A stretch of 64,000 bases of DNA, taken from contig JBANDB010000004.1 in NCBI GenBank assembly GCA_037576215.1, positions 5,890,001-5,954,000 on the forward strand. The letters are read 5' to 3'. The position numbers and the translations under genes are program-made. Source of the DNA: Armillaria gallica (taxonomy: Eukaryota; Basidiomycota; Agaricomycetes; Agaricales; Physalacriaceae). The notes below the pieces were generated by a model. The model saw nothing but the letters and a program-made list of their open reading frames with translations, did no database searches and was not told the DNA's origin. The stretch's first letter is position 1. Each line of letters opens with the position of its first letter. Below are positions 11,063-22,455 of the stretch, piece after piece.

Positions 11063-12760
11063 GATGATGGGCCTAAGACTTCCATGGCAACGGCAACACC
11101 AACTCGGAATGAGATTGGTTAATTAACGTAGTGGCACGGCAATCAAGGCGATCGTGTGTGCGAGTGGTTCGGGGCACCTCCGTGCAGTAGAACAATTCCT
11201 CTATACGCAAGAATACACTGCGACTTTAAGTCTGCGAAGTAGTACTGCTTGATAGTCGAGTACTAAATGCTATGGCTTCAAGCCGGTAGGGATCTCTCGA
11301 AATGAGAGGGAACGAAAACGGGTATGACGTGAATACCACGAATCCGTATGAGAAAACGTGCTGCGAGACTAGAAAACGTCGCTGGGCGATAGTCTGAGCG
11401 GGGAGAACGATGGAAGATAGACTAAACGGTCGGCAATAGTCTGTGGGCGAGCGAAGCAATGAGAAAACGGCGTGGGGACTGCGAGTGGCGAAATAAACGT
11501 GGAACGAGGTGCGGAGGGTGGGCTGGCGAGAGAAAACGTGGAACTACGAAAACTGGTGGCGATACTGGTCCTATACGATGCGAGGGTGCTGAGTCGATGT
11601 CGAAACTTGTCTGGTACTGAAACGATCCTATCCTATGTCAAACTAACCTTCAAGTCCACTCGGGGGACTGATACTATACGAAAACTGGCTGAAACTGATC
11701 CTAAGTCTGCTCTGAGACTACCCAAGTGGGCGACGATAACGATGATGAAAGTGAAACTGTAAAAACTCCAATGGTGCGAAGGTGAAACGATGACGGCCTA
11801 TAAAAGATAACGGGGGCGAGGTATAGCGCGGTGATCACGTATTGGCACAGTATGAGCGTGTACCAATAGTGTTAAGAGCGAAGAGCACGTAGCGAAGGAC
11901 TCTTCACAGTTAAAACCGTGAGATAACTCTGGTGAGCTCAAGAGTCGACGTGCGATCAAGAATATGCTGGTGCAAACGGTATATTGCCGTAGAACGGTGA
12001 ATAAACGTTGTTTACTGGCGATAGACTAGAGCGTGACGATAATTGACGTAGTCTGGGGTCAACTGGAGATGAACTGCCCCTCAACTACGTTTTCTAACTA
12101 GTTTTTATACTACAAGTACGGAGTTATAAATAGAGTATATATGCGAGACTTAGTAAGGCCGTAAAGCCTTGGCTTTGTAAAAATCGTAGGTAACATATGG
12201 TCCTTGGTCTTCTAAAGTAACAGCAGCTCGTCGACGTTGCCGCGTATGGATGCGAACCGTATGGTTTTTGTTGAGCGATGCACGGATCGTTAGGTGCTGT
12301 TTAGCTGCGGATTACTGAGCGATAGTCGTCGTACTGAGGAATACGCGTGGGGCAACGTTTTCTTGAGGCCTTGGCGGAGTAACAACCTTAGTAAACACGG
12401 TCTGTAGTTGCCGTAGCTGCAATTGCCGTAGCTGAGAGGGTACTCGTGCCAATCACGTCATTTTCATTAAGTGATCAATGAGCGCATCAACTGAGTGCTT
12501 CTGAGTGATGCGTCAATTCCGTATTGGGATGATTGTTGATCGAAGGTGCCTTGCCGTGATGAAGTACGGCAATTATGATGCGTGGCAAGATGGGATGGAT
12601 AACAAAGCGCGTAAGGAGTGATCGCCGTAGGATGAAAGTGGTATCAATGTGCGTGCAATCATTGGTTTGCTGAAAGGCCGTTGAAGGGACAATAGCGTTA
12701 ATTAGCAGGCAAAATCTGCGAATTCTGAGCGTACAGAGCCTGGAGGCTCATCACCGACTT
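11063..12760. other. 1.65-kb CpG-rich insert inside pol
   Basis: The pol reading stops matching after NRKAD at about 11062 and resumes as LLS-RADHEQGKDDND near 12763. In related elements these two parts adjoin (KADLLSRRAD). The intervening DNA has no long ORF, is rich in CpG and in GAAAACG/GAAAACGT words (11330-11560), and differs in composition from both flanks. Exact ends and a target duplication could not be fixed; the right edge has CGACTTACGACTTACTC. It is most likely a nested non-autonomous insertion of unknown type. Confidence 0.6.
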
Positions 12761-14581
12761 ACGACTTACTCAGCTGAAGGGCAGATCATGAACAAGGCAA
12801 GGATGACAATGACAAAGTTGTAGTCCTGAAGCCGGAACACTTCTGTGTCATGATCATGCCAACAATTGAGGAAATGCAGAAGAGGATCAAACACACTATG
12901 TGCAATCACAGATCCTGGGACAAGAACATCTTGGGATCGCTCAATCATGACTGCGGAATGGAGATGCGGGAAGGACTGCTGTATTACAATGAAAGGATTT
13001 ACATGCCAAGAGACCATACCCTACAAGGAGAGATCATTGCTCAATCACATGATCACATCACAGCGGGACACCCAGGCATCAAAAAAAACGAAGGAGCTCG
13101 TACTGCAAGAATACTGGTGGCCAAAGATGAAAAAGGACATCGAAGCCTATGTTCATGCATGCGAAACCTGTCAACGGACCAAATCTAGTACTAAAGCAAA
13201 GGTGGCACTGCTACATCCAAACACCATCCCATCACAACTATGGACCCACATATCAGTGGACATGGTCACCAGATTGCCTATGTGTCATGGTTATGATGTG
13301 ATCCTTATGATTGTCAACCGCTTCTCCAAGGAGATCATCTCCGTTGCCTGCTCCACAGAACTCTCATCGGAAGGGTGGGCGAAGATTCTGCATGATGAAG
13401 TATACGCAAAACATGGGATGCCACAAGTCATCATTTCAGATTGAGGCACTGTATTCGTTTCCAAGTTTATGAAGGACCTATATGATTTGCTACAAATTAA
13501 AAGCAATGCGTCAACCACCTACCACCCCCAGACAGACAGACAAATGGAATGAGTCAACCAAGAGGTTGAAAAATACCTCCGCATTTTCGTCAATCACCTC
13601 CAAGATGATTGGGTGGAATGGCTCTCACTGGCCACCTTTGCACATAACAACCAGGTCCATTCCTCTACTGGCAAAAGTCCATTTGAAGTCAATTATGGCT
13701 TTAACCCACCTATCCTCCCTGGCACAAGAATGCAAGCCCCATTCCGAACCCCAGCATCAGGCACATTCGTCTCAAAAATGCAAGAAATCCATGCTGCTGC
13801 CAAATGCTCCCTTGAAAGGGCCGCCAACCAGATGAAGGTGCAATACGACAAAAAGAAATATCCCACCATTGAATATTGGGTAGGGGATAAGGTCTGGCTT
13901 GATACAACCAACCTCCATCTTCCACAGCCCAAGAAAAAGCTTGCAGACAAACGAACAGGTCCCTTTGAAATCACTGGCAAGAAAGGTGTGTCCGCTTACA
14001 CTCTTAAACTCCCAACCAACTGGTGCATCCATCCAACATTCAATGAAAGCCTACTCACTCCATACGTACCACCAGCCTTCCCGAACCAAGAACAACCCCC
14101 ACCACCGCCACCAGATCTTGTTGATGGGAAAGAACATTATGAAATTGAGAAGATTCTTGATAGCAGACTTCGTAATGTCAGAGGCCAGAAAGGACAGCCA
14201 CACCAAACCAAAACCAATTACTTTGTCAAGTGAAAGGGATACGGACCAGAGTCTAACAGCTGGGTACGGGAAGAAGACATGGATGCCGATGAGCTCATCG
14301 AGGAATTCCTTGCCAAACACATCAATGCAGTCATAATAAACCCTATTTGGATCATTGATGCCAAACCTGACCCAGAAGCAACAGACTATTTTCACTGGCA
14401 GTACCTCATCACAACAAAGTCGGGACCTTCACAATGGTATTGTGAACAAGAGCTAATTCACCTCCAACCATTAATCGAAGGCTTTTGGATCACTCATGAT
14501 AATCCTTTCAATGACAGATACAGCAGAGAAGCCAGGGGAATATATGAGCCAGATTTTAACAACGATTGGGGCGGGCCATAA
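12761..14581 (+). pseudogene. pol: pol: integrase and chromodomain, broken
   Basis: The H2C2 zinc-binding region (HDHITAGHPG, then CETCQRTK) is followed by the DDE core. Aspartates are seen in HISVDMVTRLP and in VIISD, and the glutamate region is NQEVEKYLRIF. A C-terminal chromodomain, YEIEKILDSRLRNV and KGYGPESNSWV (about 14137-14272), targets chromatin in this family. A frameshift lies in an eight-A run near 13081-13088. TGA codons are at 12775, 13442, 13550 and 14231; the last replaces the conserved chromodomain Trp. The polyprotein then runs to TAA at 14579-14581. The chromodomain assigns the element to the chromoviruses. Confidence 0.88.
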
Positions 14582-14603
14582 CGGCAGTTGGGATGCCTGC
14601 CTT

Positions 14604-14616
14604 AATGAGGGGGTAA
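14604..14616 (+). promoter_or_regulatory. polypurine tract for plus-strand priming
   Basis: AATGAGGGGGTAA directly precedes the 3' LTR, the expected place and composition of a Ty3-type polypurine tract. Confidence 0.7.
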
Positions 14617-14974
14617 TGTTACAACTTATTCATTTTCCTTATCTTATCTTCAGCACTTATCACCTCCTATTCTATCATTAGAGCACCTCACAACTATTGC
14701 TCGTCTTTTGCTCATCATACACACACCATATGCATGTTCTCGCTTCTTTCTCTCACCAAAGACTTATTATTAGGCTCTCACTTTTTGTATATAAGTAGTG
14801 TAGCTCTCGCTGTATAATCCCCAGCTTTGAGCTAATGTTTATTCATACCAATCTCTTTGCTTAATACTCGCTTAGAACTAAAAGGCTTAGTCCTATCTCC
14901 ATTTGTGACTTAACAGTGACTGTCCGAACGCAAGACAGCTATTATTTACACTTGATTGGAGGATTGGGTTAACA
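14617..14974 (+). repeat. 3' LTR (358 bp)
   Basis: Same length and termini as the 5' LTR, with a TATATAAG at about 14788-14795. Most differences from the 5' LTR are CpG-to-TpG or CpG-to-CpA changes on this copy. Confidence 0.92.
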
Positions 14975-16717
14975 GGATTTTACCCCTGGCATCTGTGGAG
15001 TCTCTAAAGCAACACGCCAAAGGGATTTTCAGAGATGTTTAATACCTCTGCCCTGTTATACTCTCCCATTGAAGAAGGCAGATTTGATCGTCTTGCTTAT
15101 GCAGGCCTTTGCCTCAGCAATCACACATCCTGGCCCCTGTGGCCCGGTGCCAGCCAGGATTTACTGAACCAGGAAAAGAACCAGTTGTCCCCAGAAGTCT
15201 ATGCAGAACTTCTGGCTATCTCTTCCAATTTCCTTTATCATTCTGACCACTTGGAGCAAGTTCTCAATCTGGTCAAAGCTCAGTTCACAGGACCAGCAGT
15301 TCAGCAGCTTTCACTGCAGCCCATTGTATGGGGCTATCTTCTTCAGAAGCTCCTACCCCTTAATTTACACTCATGGGATAGTGTCAGTAGTCTGATTCAG
15401 CCTCTATTTGCTGAGATTTCTTTGTCCTATTAGCATGCCGACTACAAACCCCTTCCTGTTTTCTTGGGAAGAGACAAATTGAAGATTTGTTTCACTTCTG
15501 ACAGACTTCACAGATATTCAGGCCCAGTTTGTTTGGTGAAAGCTGTTGAGGAGTATCTATCTCCTTATGTCACCGATGCCATCTTCCAGTACTTCAGAGA
15601 TGCTTGGGACATTGATTTCCATTCTGATCCTGCTGATGAATTTCCCACACCTCAGGATCCATGGCTCTGTGCATTGGTAGCAATGGCCAGCTCACCTTCT
15701 ATTCAGAAGGTGCCCATGGCAAATCCTTTCAAGGACAGCTTTTTTGGCACAGTTATGTTGAACATCAGGACTTATATGGATGTCCATAAGTCTCTGCTTG
15801 ATGATAAATTTCCTTCTTTCAAACTAGATGGCAATCGCTATTCGATGCTGAAGCTCCTGTACACTTTGATTACATCAGATGAGTTTGGTGGTGCTTCAAT
15901 ATGCCATCTACACCAGTGTATCACACTGGTGATGTTTCTGTGGGTGCTTCATTCAACATCCCCTTGCTCTCATTTTCTTCCCAAGGACTGGTGTACACTA
16001 TCCATGGCCTCCAACTTTTCCCAAATTGCTTTGCATGATACTAAGACCTAGAAACCCAAGGATAAAGAATTAGATGAACTCATTCTTTATTTCTTGTTGT
16101 TATCCCCCAATCAGATTTTCTCTCGTTTTGTTTCTGGGTGTCATCTCGACTGGATAGGCAGGCTCTGTGGTGATGATATTGAATTTGATGGACTCTGGCT
16201 AGAGATCTTGGATACATTTATCGTTCAGATGTCACCTGATGTGCTGGACCACCAGGTCTTACAGCAGTTTACAGCACACATTTTCAAACCTGAGAACCTC
16301 TTTACCATCTGTGCAGTGCATATTTGTAGGCACTTGAATGCTACCTACTACCTTCTTCTTCTTGCGCAAGTTCATCCAGATCACTCAGCTTGGCCCGAGT
16401 GCTTGTGGAGGCTTGACACTACACCACTGGCTGAGCACTTTGGTCTGCTAGGTGGTTTTCCAGACTGGACTGGTAGTATTGTTTCAGAATTTAGGGAATT
16501 TATCAAAGGAGGATGTGTGAGAAACTTTGGACTGCCTATGCCTGATCCCCAGCCACCACAACAAACTCTGATTAAAGATAAACACCCAGTTCATGAATGG
16601 TCATTGATGAAGTTGTTACTAAAACTTTGGCATCGAATGCAACAGCAGCAGCACAGTGATACAGTGGCAAAAACAGAGGAAATTATGATGAATCCTAGCA
16701 GTATTAGTGAAGTGTGA
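14975..16717 (+). pseudogene. DUF6535 gene A, 3' part
   Basis: After the element the gene A frame resumes exactly (ILPLASVESLKQHAKG), and deleting the element and one GGATT restores the reading across 5203/14980. A one-base insertion near 15020 then shifts the frame. From 15035 to the TGA at 16715-16717 the homologous frame is continuous except for TAG at 15431-15433 and TAG at 16049-16051. Both replace TGG in gene B. The encoded C-terminal region matches gene B (FKLDGNRYSMLKLLYTLITS, DHQVLQQFTAHIF, HPDHSAWPECL). Almost every CpG present in gene B is TG or CA here. The DUF6535 C-terminal region has no assigned function. Confidence 0.88.
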
Positions 16718-17418
16718 ATAGGCAGCAACGTTCTTCATTAATGTATCTGTAGCACATATGAATTGATGTCTTTTGCAAGTGCATCATTTTGCAGCATCTA
16801 CTTCCTGTTCAGAAATTAAAAACTGTTCAACTCTGCTCTAATATTGGAGCCCTGTGAAGGAGGGCGACCCCCATCCATTTGATATAAGGACCTACATACA
16901 ATCTAAGTGATAAATGGAATGATATACCCTGCCTGCAGCGAACCCCTCTGCAGCAACACATATCTCCAGCTCGTCACTCTCCAGCTCACATCTCTCCAGC
17001 ACATGCTCCTTCCAGCGAGAGATGCTTTTCTTGCCACCATTTTCTGGTGAAAGTCTCTCCAGCAATCATTCTGCACTCCCCCACGCTTCCGGGCTAGTTT
17101 GACATGCCATCTCAAAAGATATTGTTCAGTAGACAGCGCCTATAGAACTCTATATGTTGCCGTCCTTTCAAGGAAAGAAGTCGCAGTGACCATGAGGACC
17201 TGGATGGAGGAAGTGATGTGGACTACAAATCAGGTAAATGCCTGGGTATGTGGGAAGGGAGTGAACTTAACCCATTCCTGGCACATCTACTGCTGTTTCC
17301 GCCCCTGCTGCTTCTAGTATCACCATCTCAAAATAACCATCTCGCTGGACAACGATAAGTCATCTTGATCAATTATTCACACTATGTGCTAGTGCGGCTT
17401 ATGAAGGAGAGTTACGAG
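16718..17418 (+). repeat. downstream flank of DUF6535 gene, copy 1
   Basis: Homologous over its length to 29488-30150 after gene B and, in part, to 39900-40300 after gene C. Shared blocks include CCTGTGAAGGAGG (16852), TGGAATGATATACCCT, TCTCCAGC-type repeats and AAATGCCTGGGTATG. This copy has lost most CpG sites. It begins as the 3' UTR of gene A and contains no ORF of note. Confidence 0.8.
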
Positions 17419-17439
17419 TCCAAGTTTACGAGGACTCGT

Positions 17440-20400
17440 TCTTTTTATATAAAAAAATCATTCTTTTGTGCTACATTTTGAACCTGGACCCTGCATTTTA
17501 AGTTTTACCTTAGAATTCAACATAACTAAATAAAGGTCTTTTATAGACAGCTGCTTTCAGGATGCTTATAGTGCTAAGGAAACTGGTGGGCAGCTGCTTT
17601 TTTATCACTTCTTGTATGGAATACATATCAAAGAATGTATCCCACTCAAAATTGGGGCTTCAGAGGGTGAGCACAGACTACAGGATGCATGTCGAGCATC
17701 AATTTGGCTTGCCATGGCATGATCAACTGAGCACTGATTGAGTGGCTGTGCTACTACTTTTTGTAGTCCTTTACCACCACCTCCCTCTGCCGCGACACCC
17801 ATCTACTCCCCGAATAGCCCTCTCGTGGGTGTGCAAAGGTATGTTATCAGCATTTCTATGTTTACTCCTCTTTTTAGATACTTTTTACACATCCGGAGGC
17901 CCCAAGAGCCCTGGATTATGTGCATCCCACCCCCACCAGCCACGTAAGCCCTTGAACGAGGCAGCACCCTGTCTCCTCCAATGATGACTACAACGACTTT
18001 CCCACTGTCAATGGTGACAACGACAATGACTAATACTCACCATGGCACGAAATGCAGTCGGAAACACCCTCCCCCAACCAATCCACCACCTCTCACAAGG
18101 ATATCGGTGTCAATCACCCCCGTGTACTAGGTTTGTGGTCCTTAAAGATCTCGAATATAGCCAAAGATTTGATATCGGTGCCCATCTGCTCCTGTGGGAC
18201 CCGAATGAGTGAGCACCAATGATGATGACGATGGCCAATAGGACAGCAATGGCAATGGCGGTAGCAGCAATGGGGGACAAATTTTCTGTAATGCAGGACC
18301 TTGAGAATGCTTGGGGGGAAGGCTTCTAGGTAATGAGATTGCATGGGGGAAGCACAAAAGGGCAGGAGATGTTGAGGAGGAGGGCAGGGCCAAGACTGGG
18401 ATGCCGACAGTGCACGATGACGACGACAATGGCAGCCACATGATTTTAGGCTTCAATGGAGAATTGGGGACACAACAAATGTGCCCAGCATCACTGCCAT
18501 ACGACAATTTGCCTGCCCACCGCTGCCCACCCCGCCAAACACCAACATGGACGTTCCCCGTCCCATGTAGCCATCCCAGGGACCCCATACTTGTACATCC
18601 CCTATCATTTTGATGAGGGAACATGAATCCTCCATTCGCTAGCTACAACAATGCCCCTGTTATTGTGTATCGACACCCCATCCCATACCCAGGCTCCCTT
18701 CCGCATATCCTTCCCTATGGCCCAACCACCATGACGACTACCTCACCATCCCCATTTTTGACATCGGGGATTTTAGCGGTGAGGTTTGTTTTCTCCTCCA
18801 ACCCCCTCATTGCTGTTGACAGGGTTTCGGCCCCTTCCCATCCATTTTCCTAGTGTGCTGTGACCCTATATGACCTTGCGACCTCCCCAAACTGATTCAG
18901 AAGTTACTGTTCCAGCAAACAACACCTCCTGCAGTGACTGCCACTGACTCGTGTACCCACCGTGCTCGCTGGATGGTTTTTTCTATTTAAAAAAATCCTT
19001 TTGTATTTATCTGTAGTATCATAATATAATAACCTACATTTGAACAACATTACCAGCTTTTTAGTTGTGCTTTGCTACTATGTTTTGTTTGCAAGGCCAG
19101 AGTTCAAAGACATGAATTTAGTAACTAAACCCCAATGAGGAATTCCCCAGTATGCCCTATTGTATATCCAGTTCCCAGGTATTCAATGTATGGGCATAAT
19201 AATGTACAAAAATTCTTTTGTTTCCATGAGGGCAACACCACTACTTTTGAAGTGTCCCAGCACTATGTATTTCAAGTAAATGGCTGTTCCCCTGGTTATC
19301 CTTAAGGTTAGATTCACACAGCCACTTTCTCATATGTAACAATCACTTCAAATTCGCAAGTACTTTTCAGGAAATCCCAATACTACTATTTGCTACTGCC
19401 AATGACTGATCCCTCCAGCATTATGCATGGCCGCAGCATTCCCTATGTTTGTGCCTATTTTTATGGGGCCAATATGCAGTGAAATTTTCTTGTTTGTTCC
19501 CATCCCTTTCTTCCTCCTCAAATGACTCCACTGAATTGTCTCTTAGAATGCTGCAGCATATCACTATTGACCATTCTGACTATTGCCACAATGATCCCAT
19601 GAAATGCAGCTCTTACTGTGGGCTCAGTTTCATTGCCATGGAGATCATTGACTTGGATGGAAATGCTGTTCCAGTCTTGAGTGTTTGCACGGTCTGCAAA
19701 TGCCCCACCCTGTCATATCTCATATCAAAAATGTATTGGTGAGGCTATTCCTTCTTTGGTGAATATGATTTTTCTCAAAGGCCTCAGTGTCATGTAAATA
19801 GTCTGTCTTTCATCACCATGGCATCTGTGCTCGATTCTTAGTTAGGTGTTGATCTATACCTCTTGGTATGGCATTTCTAACATGTCTTCTAGCATGCTGA
19901 TTGATACAATGGAGTTTATAATATGTGAGGTACACACATTGATCAAGACACAAACTAGGCAGACTCGGAGTGTCAGAGAACACATACATAGACTCAGTTT
20001 CGTTATGATTGCACTAGCTCATGCACTGTTTATTTAGTACTGACTAATGAGACAATGAGAATGTATGACAGTCATTACTGCTGCCCCATGGAATCAGCAA
20101 GTAATTTGGCCTTTGGGGATGCTGGTGCAGCCAATGAAGAGGAGCTGTTTTTTGAGGATTTCATGGCTCATGAATCTTGTCTACTGGCACTGAAGTCAAT
20201 AACCAGGTAAATCAGAAATCAATGGTAAGTGAACCTTCCATTAGATAAAACTAGACTAATCTTTTTTTCCTCAAGCTGACTATGTGTTCAATCCCTCTGT
20301 CAAGACAATGCTGTCATTGACTAAGAGACTGAGTGAGGCGGATGGTACAGGTTTGCATTCATCTCAATGTGCATACCACTAACAAGTGTTTTATAGTTGA

Positions 20401-21479
20401 GAATGGATTTGGTAATGAATGGCAGGTGGAGGAAGTTATGTTTTGAGTGCACAGGCAGGCATGGGAGAGTGCAGATACATGGAGAGACAGCAGTAGACTA
20501 GGAGTTCTGGGCAGGAATCGAAGTTGGCGGTGAGACCCCTAAGTTCATAGAGACAGGTGTTTTCATGGAAGTCATGTCAGAAGGCGGAAGAGGGTTGAAG
20601 GAGGTGCAAGTCTTAAGAGAGTTGACATGATGGTATAGGGAGACATTGAACAAGACTGTACATGTGACAGATCTTTCATGCAATGACTGTTGTACACATG
20701 TATATGAAAGCAATGTACTTATTCTGACTCTGTGAGCAAGGTTCATCTGAAGGCACCAGCTGCACCACCATGATCCCACAGTGCACAGTTTGACAGTGTC
20801 AACTCTGTGTCAGTGGCTGAATATCCCAGCATCACCAATGGTTGCATCATCCAAGTAATCAAGGAGCTCCTGGATGAGTTTTTGTTAGACTTGGGTTATG
20901 GCATTATGTGAGTACGTCCCCATCCAATGTATATTGGCAAGTCGTCAATCTGGATTTGAGGCTCAAGTGGGCGAGAGGGGGAAGGGTTGTGGACACATTA
21001 GTTTTGGCAAAATTTCATATTTTGTTCGTCATATTTTGGGGGTACTAACATGTAATTTTTAGCCATATATACCAGCTAGGCATATTAGCATACTCAGGTG
21101 CTGTTGTATGTGGTCACGGAAAGGGCAGCGGACTTGATCAAAGGTCAGAAGCATTGTTAGATGGTTCAGCAAACACTCAGGCCATATATCAATGAGCTTG
21201 GTTTTGAAATATCTTTCATGTCAATAAAGTTTGATGTCAGTGTTTGTAGGCGGAGGTTTCAAATGTCACAGATGCTACATTAATGCTACATTGCAAATCC
21301 AAAAAGAACAAAGGCAAGAGAATTGAGTCTTAGTTTCTGATCCCTATAATATCTTTCCCCATCAAGGTCAGGTGTGTAGGTGTTGAATCATTCCAAGTGG
21401 GACCTTGATATAGTCCTGTTTTAATCACGCCTGGCTTGGTAGCACCATCTGTCACTTATGTACAATTCTAAATGTAGAA
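17440..21479. other. CpG-poor DNA without a recognised gene
   Basis: Short ORFs only. The longest plus-strand frame of note, 19449-19742, encodes a cysteine-containing stretch (HSDYCHNDPMKCSSYCGLSF) that I cannot assign. GAT/ACA-rich low-complexity stretches occur at 18000-18480. TG and CA are common and CG is rare, as expected for methylated, deaminated DNA. Confidence 0.5.
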
Positions 21480-21581
21480 ATGAATTCCCATCACTCGGGT
21501 TTGCTCCTTGTGTCAGTACCACCATGGTCACGTCATTTCCTCACATATATCCTTGCTTTCTTCTTACTCGCCAGTCATGAT

Positions 21582-21932
21582 ATGGATACAACACCATTAT
21601 GGAAGGATCCTGAGGGACTGCAAACCATCAAAATCGTTGTCACCAAGCACATAAAGGCCTGGAAGGATGGCCTTCATCCTTTCCAAGAACAGCCCATTGT
21701 TTATATCCTCAACGGCGAAGATGTTTTACTCGGTACAGCGACTGGTGACAGAAAATCAGCTCTCTTCAGTGTTCCCATTCTTTGCCATCTCGAACTCAGC
21801 CAGTACCCTGAAGAATATCCCTCGTTACCAGCTTGCAAACACCCTGTTGGACTGGTTATTACACTGATGAAAGGATTGGCCTGCAATATGAGGAACTTGA
21901 AATTCAGACGGGGTCGAAATAAGGTCTGGAGA
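21582..21932 (+). pseudogene. RecQ/DEAD-type helicase N-terminal fragment
   Basis: The frame reads GLHPFQEQPIVYILNGEDVLL, then GTATGDRKSALFSVPILCHL (Walker A region at 21732-21791), then YPSLPACKHPVGLVIT and MKGLACNM. This is the helicase motif 0/I/Ia layout of RecQ-like ATPases common in agaricomycete genomes (normally ATGDGKSA and TPTKGLANN). The Walker A glycine is changed to arginine (GGA to AGA). No downstream helicase motifs (DEAH, SAT, motif VI) are found. It is therefore a dead fragment inside the 5-kb insertion. Confidence 0.65.
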
Positions 21933-22399
21933 GACTGGGGTAAAAGTTGAGAGTCAATAATCTGATGCATTTGAGGGTGGGACTGGAATTATGGGAATCT
22001 AAGGTATTTTGGTTCATTTTTTGCACCATTTTGGTGGTTCTGGGTTATAAAAAGTCATTACTGTTAAGAATGATACAGTTTGGATTCACAAATATGGCAG
22101 AAACACATCGTGATGATGGCAGCAAGTGAAAAAAAATCGACGCGTCTAAGAAGCACATGATAGTTTTACATAACAAAATGACAGTGACACCAAGGCCCCC
22201 CACATAAACAACAGACTACATACATGCCATCACTCCCTCTCTCCATAGGCATGTATCATCCATCTGTCTATGAGAGACTAAACTTAATAGTAATCCAAGT
22301 CAATGTCTGTGTTTTGAAAAAGTGCTCAACTCTCTCACCCATGCCATCTGAGACTTCAGACTCATACCTGCCATGCTTGCAATGGCCCACTTCAGCTAA

Positions 22400-22455
22400 G
22401 TTGATCAGAGATCTGCGAGGAGGGTAAATCCTTCTGCATGCGGCCGAGAAGAAAG
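22400..22455 (+). repeat. short island of array repeat between two insertions
   Basis: GATCAGAGATCTGCGAGG and TTCTGCATGCGGCCGAGAAGAAAGC match 30162-30205, 40308-40350 and 46190-46240. It is the piece of repeat unit 1 left between the 5-kb insertion and the next insertion. Confidence 0.65.

Larger units (their letters stand above)
5204..14974 (+). mobile_element. Ty3/gypsy chromovirus LTR retrotransposon
   Basis: A 9771-bp element is bounded by two 358-bp direct LTRs that begin TG and end CA. It is flanked by GGATT at 5199-5203 and 14975-14979, a 5-bp target duplication typical of Ty3/gypsy integrases. The internal order is gag with a zinc knuckle, protease, reverse transcriptase, RNase H, integrase and a C-terminal chromodomain, which defines a chromovirus. 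Pol is dead, with twelve in-frame TGA codons, two frameshifts and a 1.65-kb insert between RNase H and integrase. Gag has one more TGA near its end. The element lies in the coding strand of DUF6535 gene A, same orientation. Confidence 0.95.
17419..22399. mobile_element. ~5-kb insertion splitting repeat unit 1; class uncertain
   Basis: Array homology stops at about 17418 (compare 30150 and 40293) and resumes at about 22400 with GATCAGAGATCTGCGAGGAGGG, so roughly 5 kb was inserted. The left junction holds a perfect 8-bp inverted repeat, ACGAGTCC (17414-17421) and GGACTCGT (17432-17439). The right junction ends CAGCTAAG, with a small stem GCCAT/ATGGC (about 22371-22387) 9 nt before it. The proposed ends TC...CTAA and the 3' stem recall Helitrons, but no Rep protein is seen. 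The only recognisable cargo is a helicase fragment at 21582-21930. The rest (17450-21480 and 21950-22390) is CpG-poor with no recognised gene. Confidence 0.4.

Noticed and set aside
8011..14233. TGA recoded as arginine in the retroelement
   Set aside because: Host genes in the window use TGA as a normal stop (genes C, D and the secreted protein). The CGA-to-TGA pattern is explained by CpG deamination.
18114..18635. Overlapping ORFs on both strands (up to 160 codons) as genes
   Set aside because: They lie in CpG-poor, low-complexity DNA inside an insertion, have biased composition, and no intron signals or motifs.
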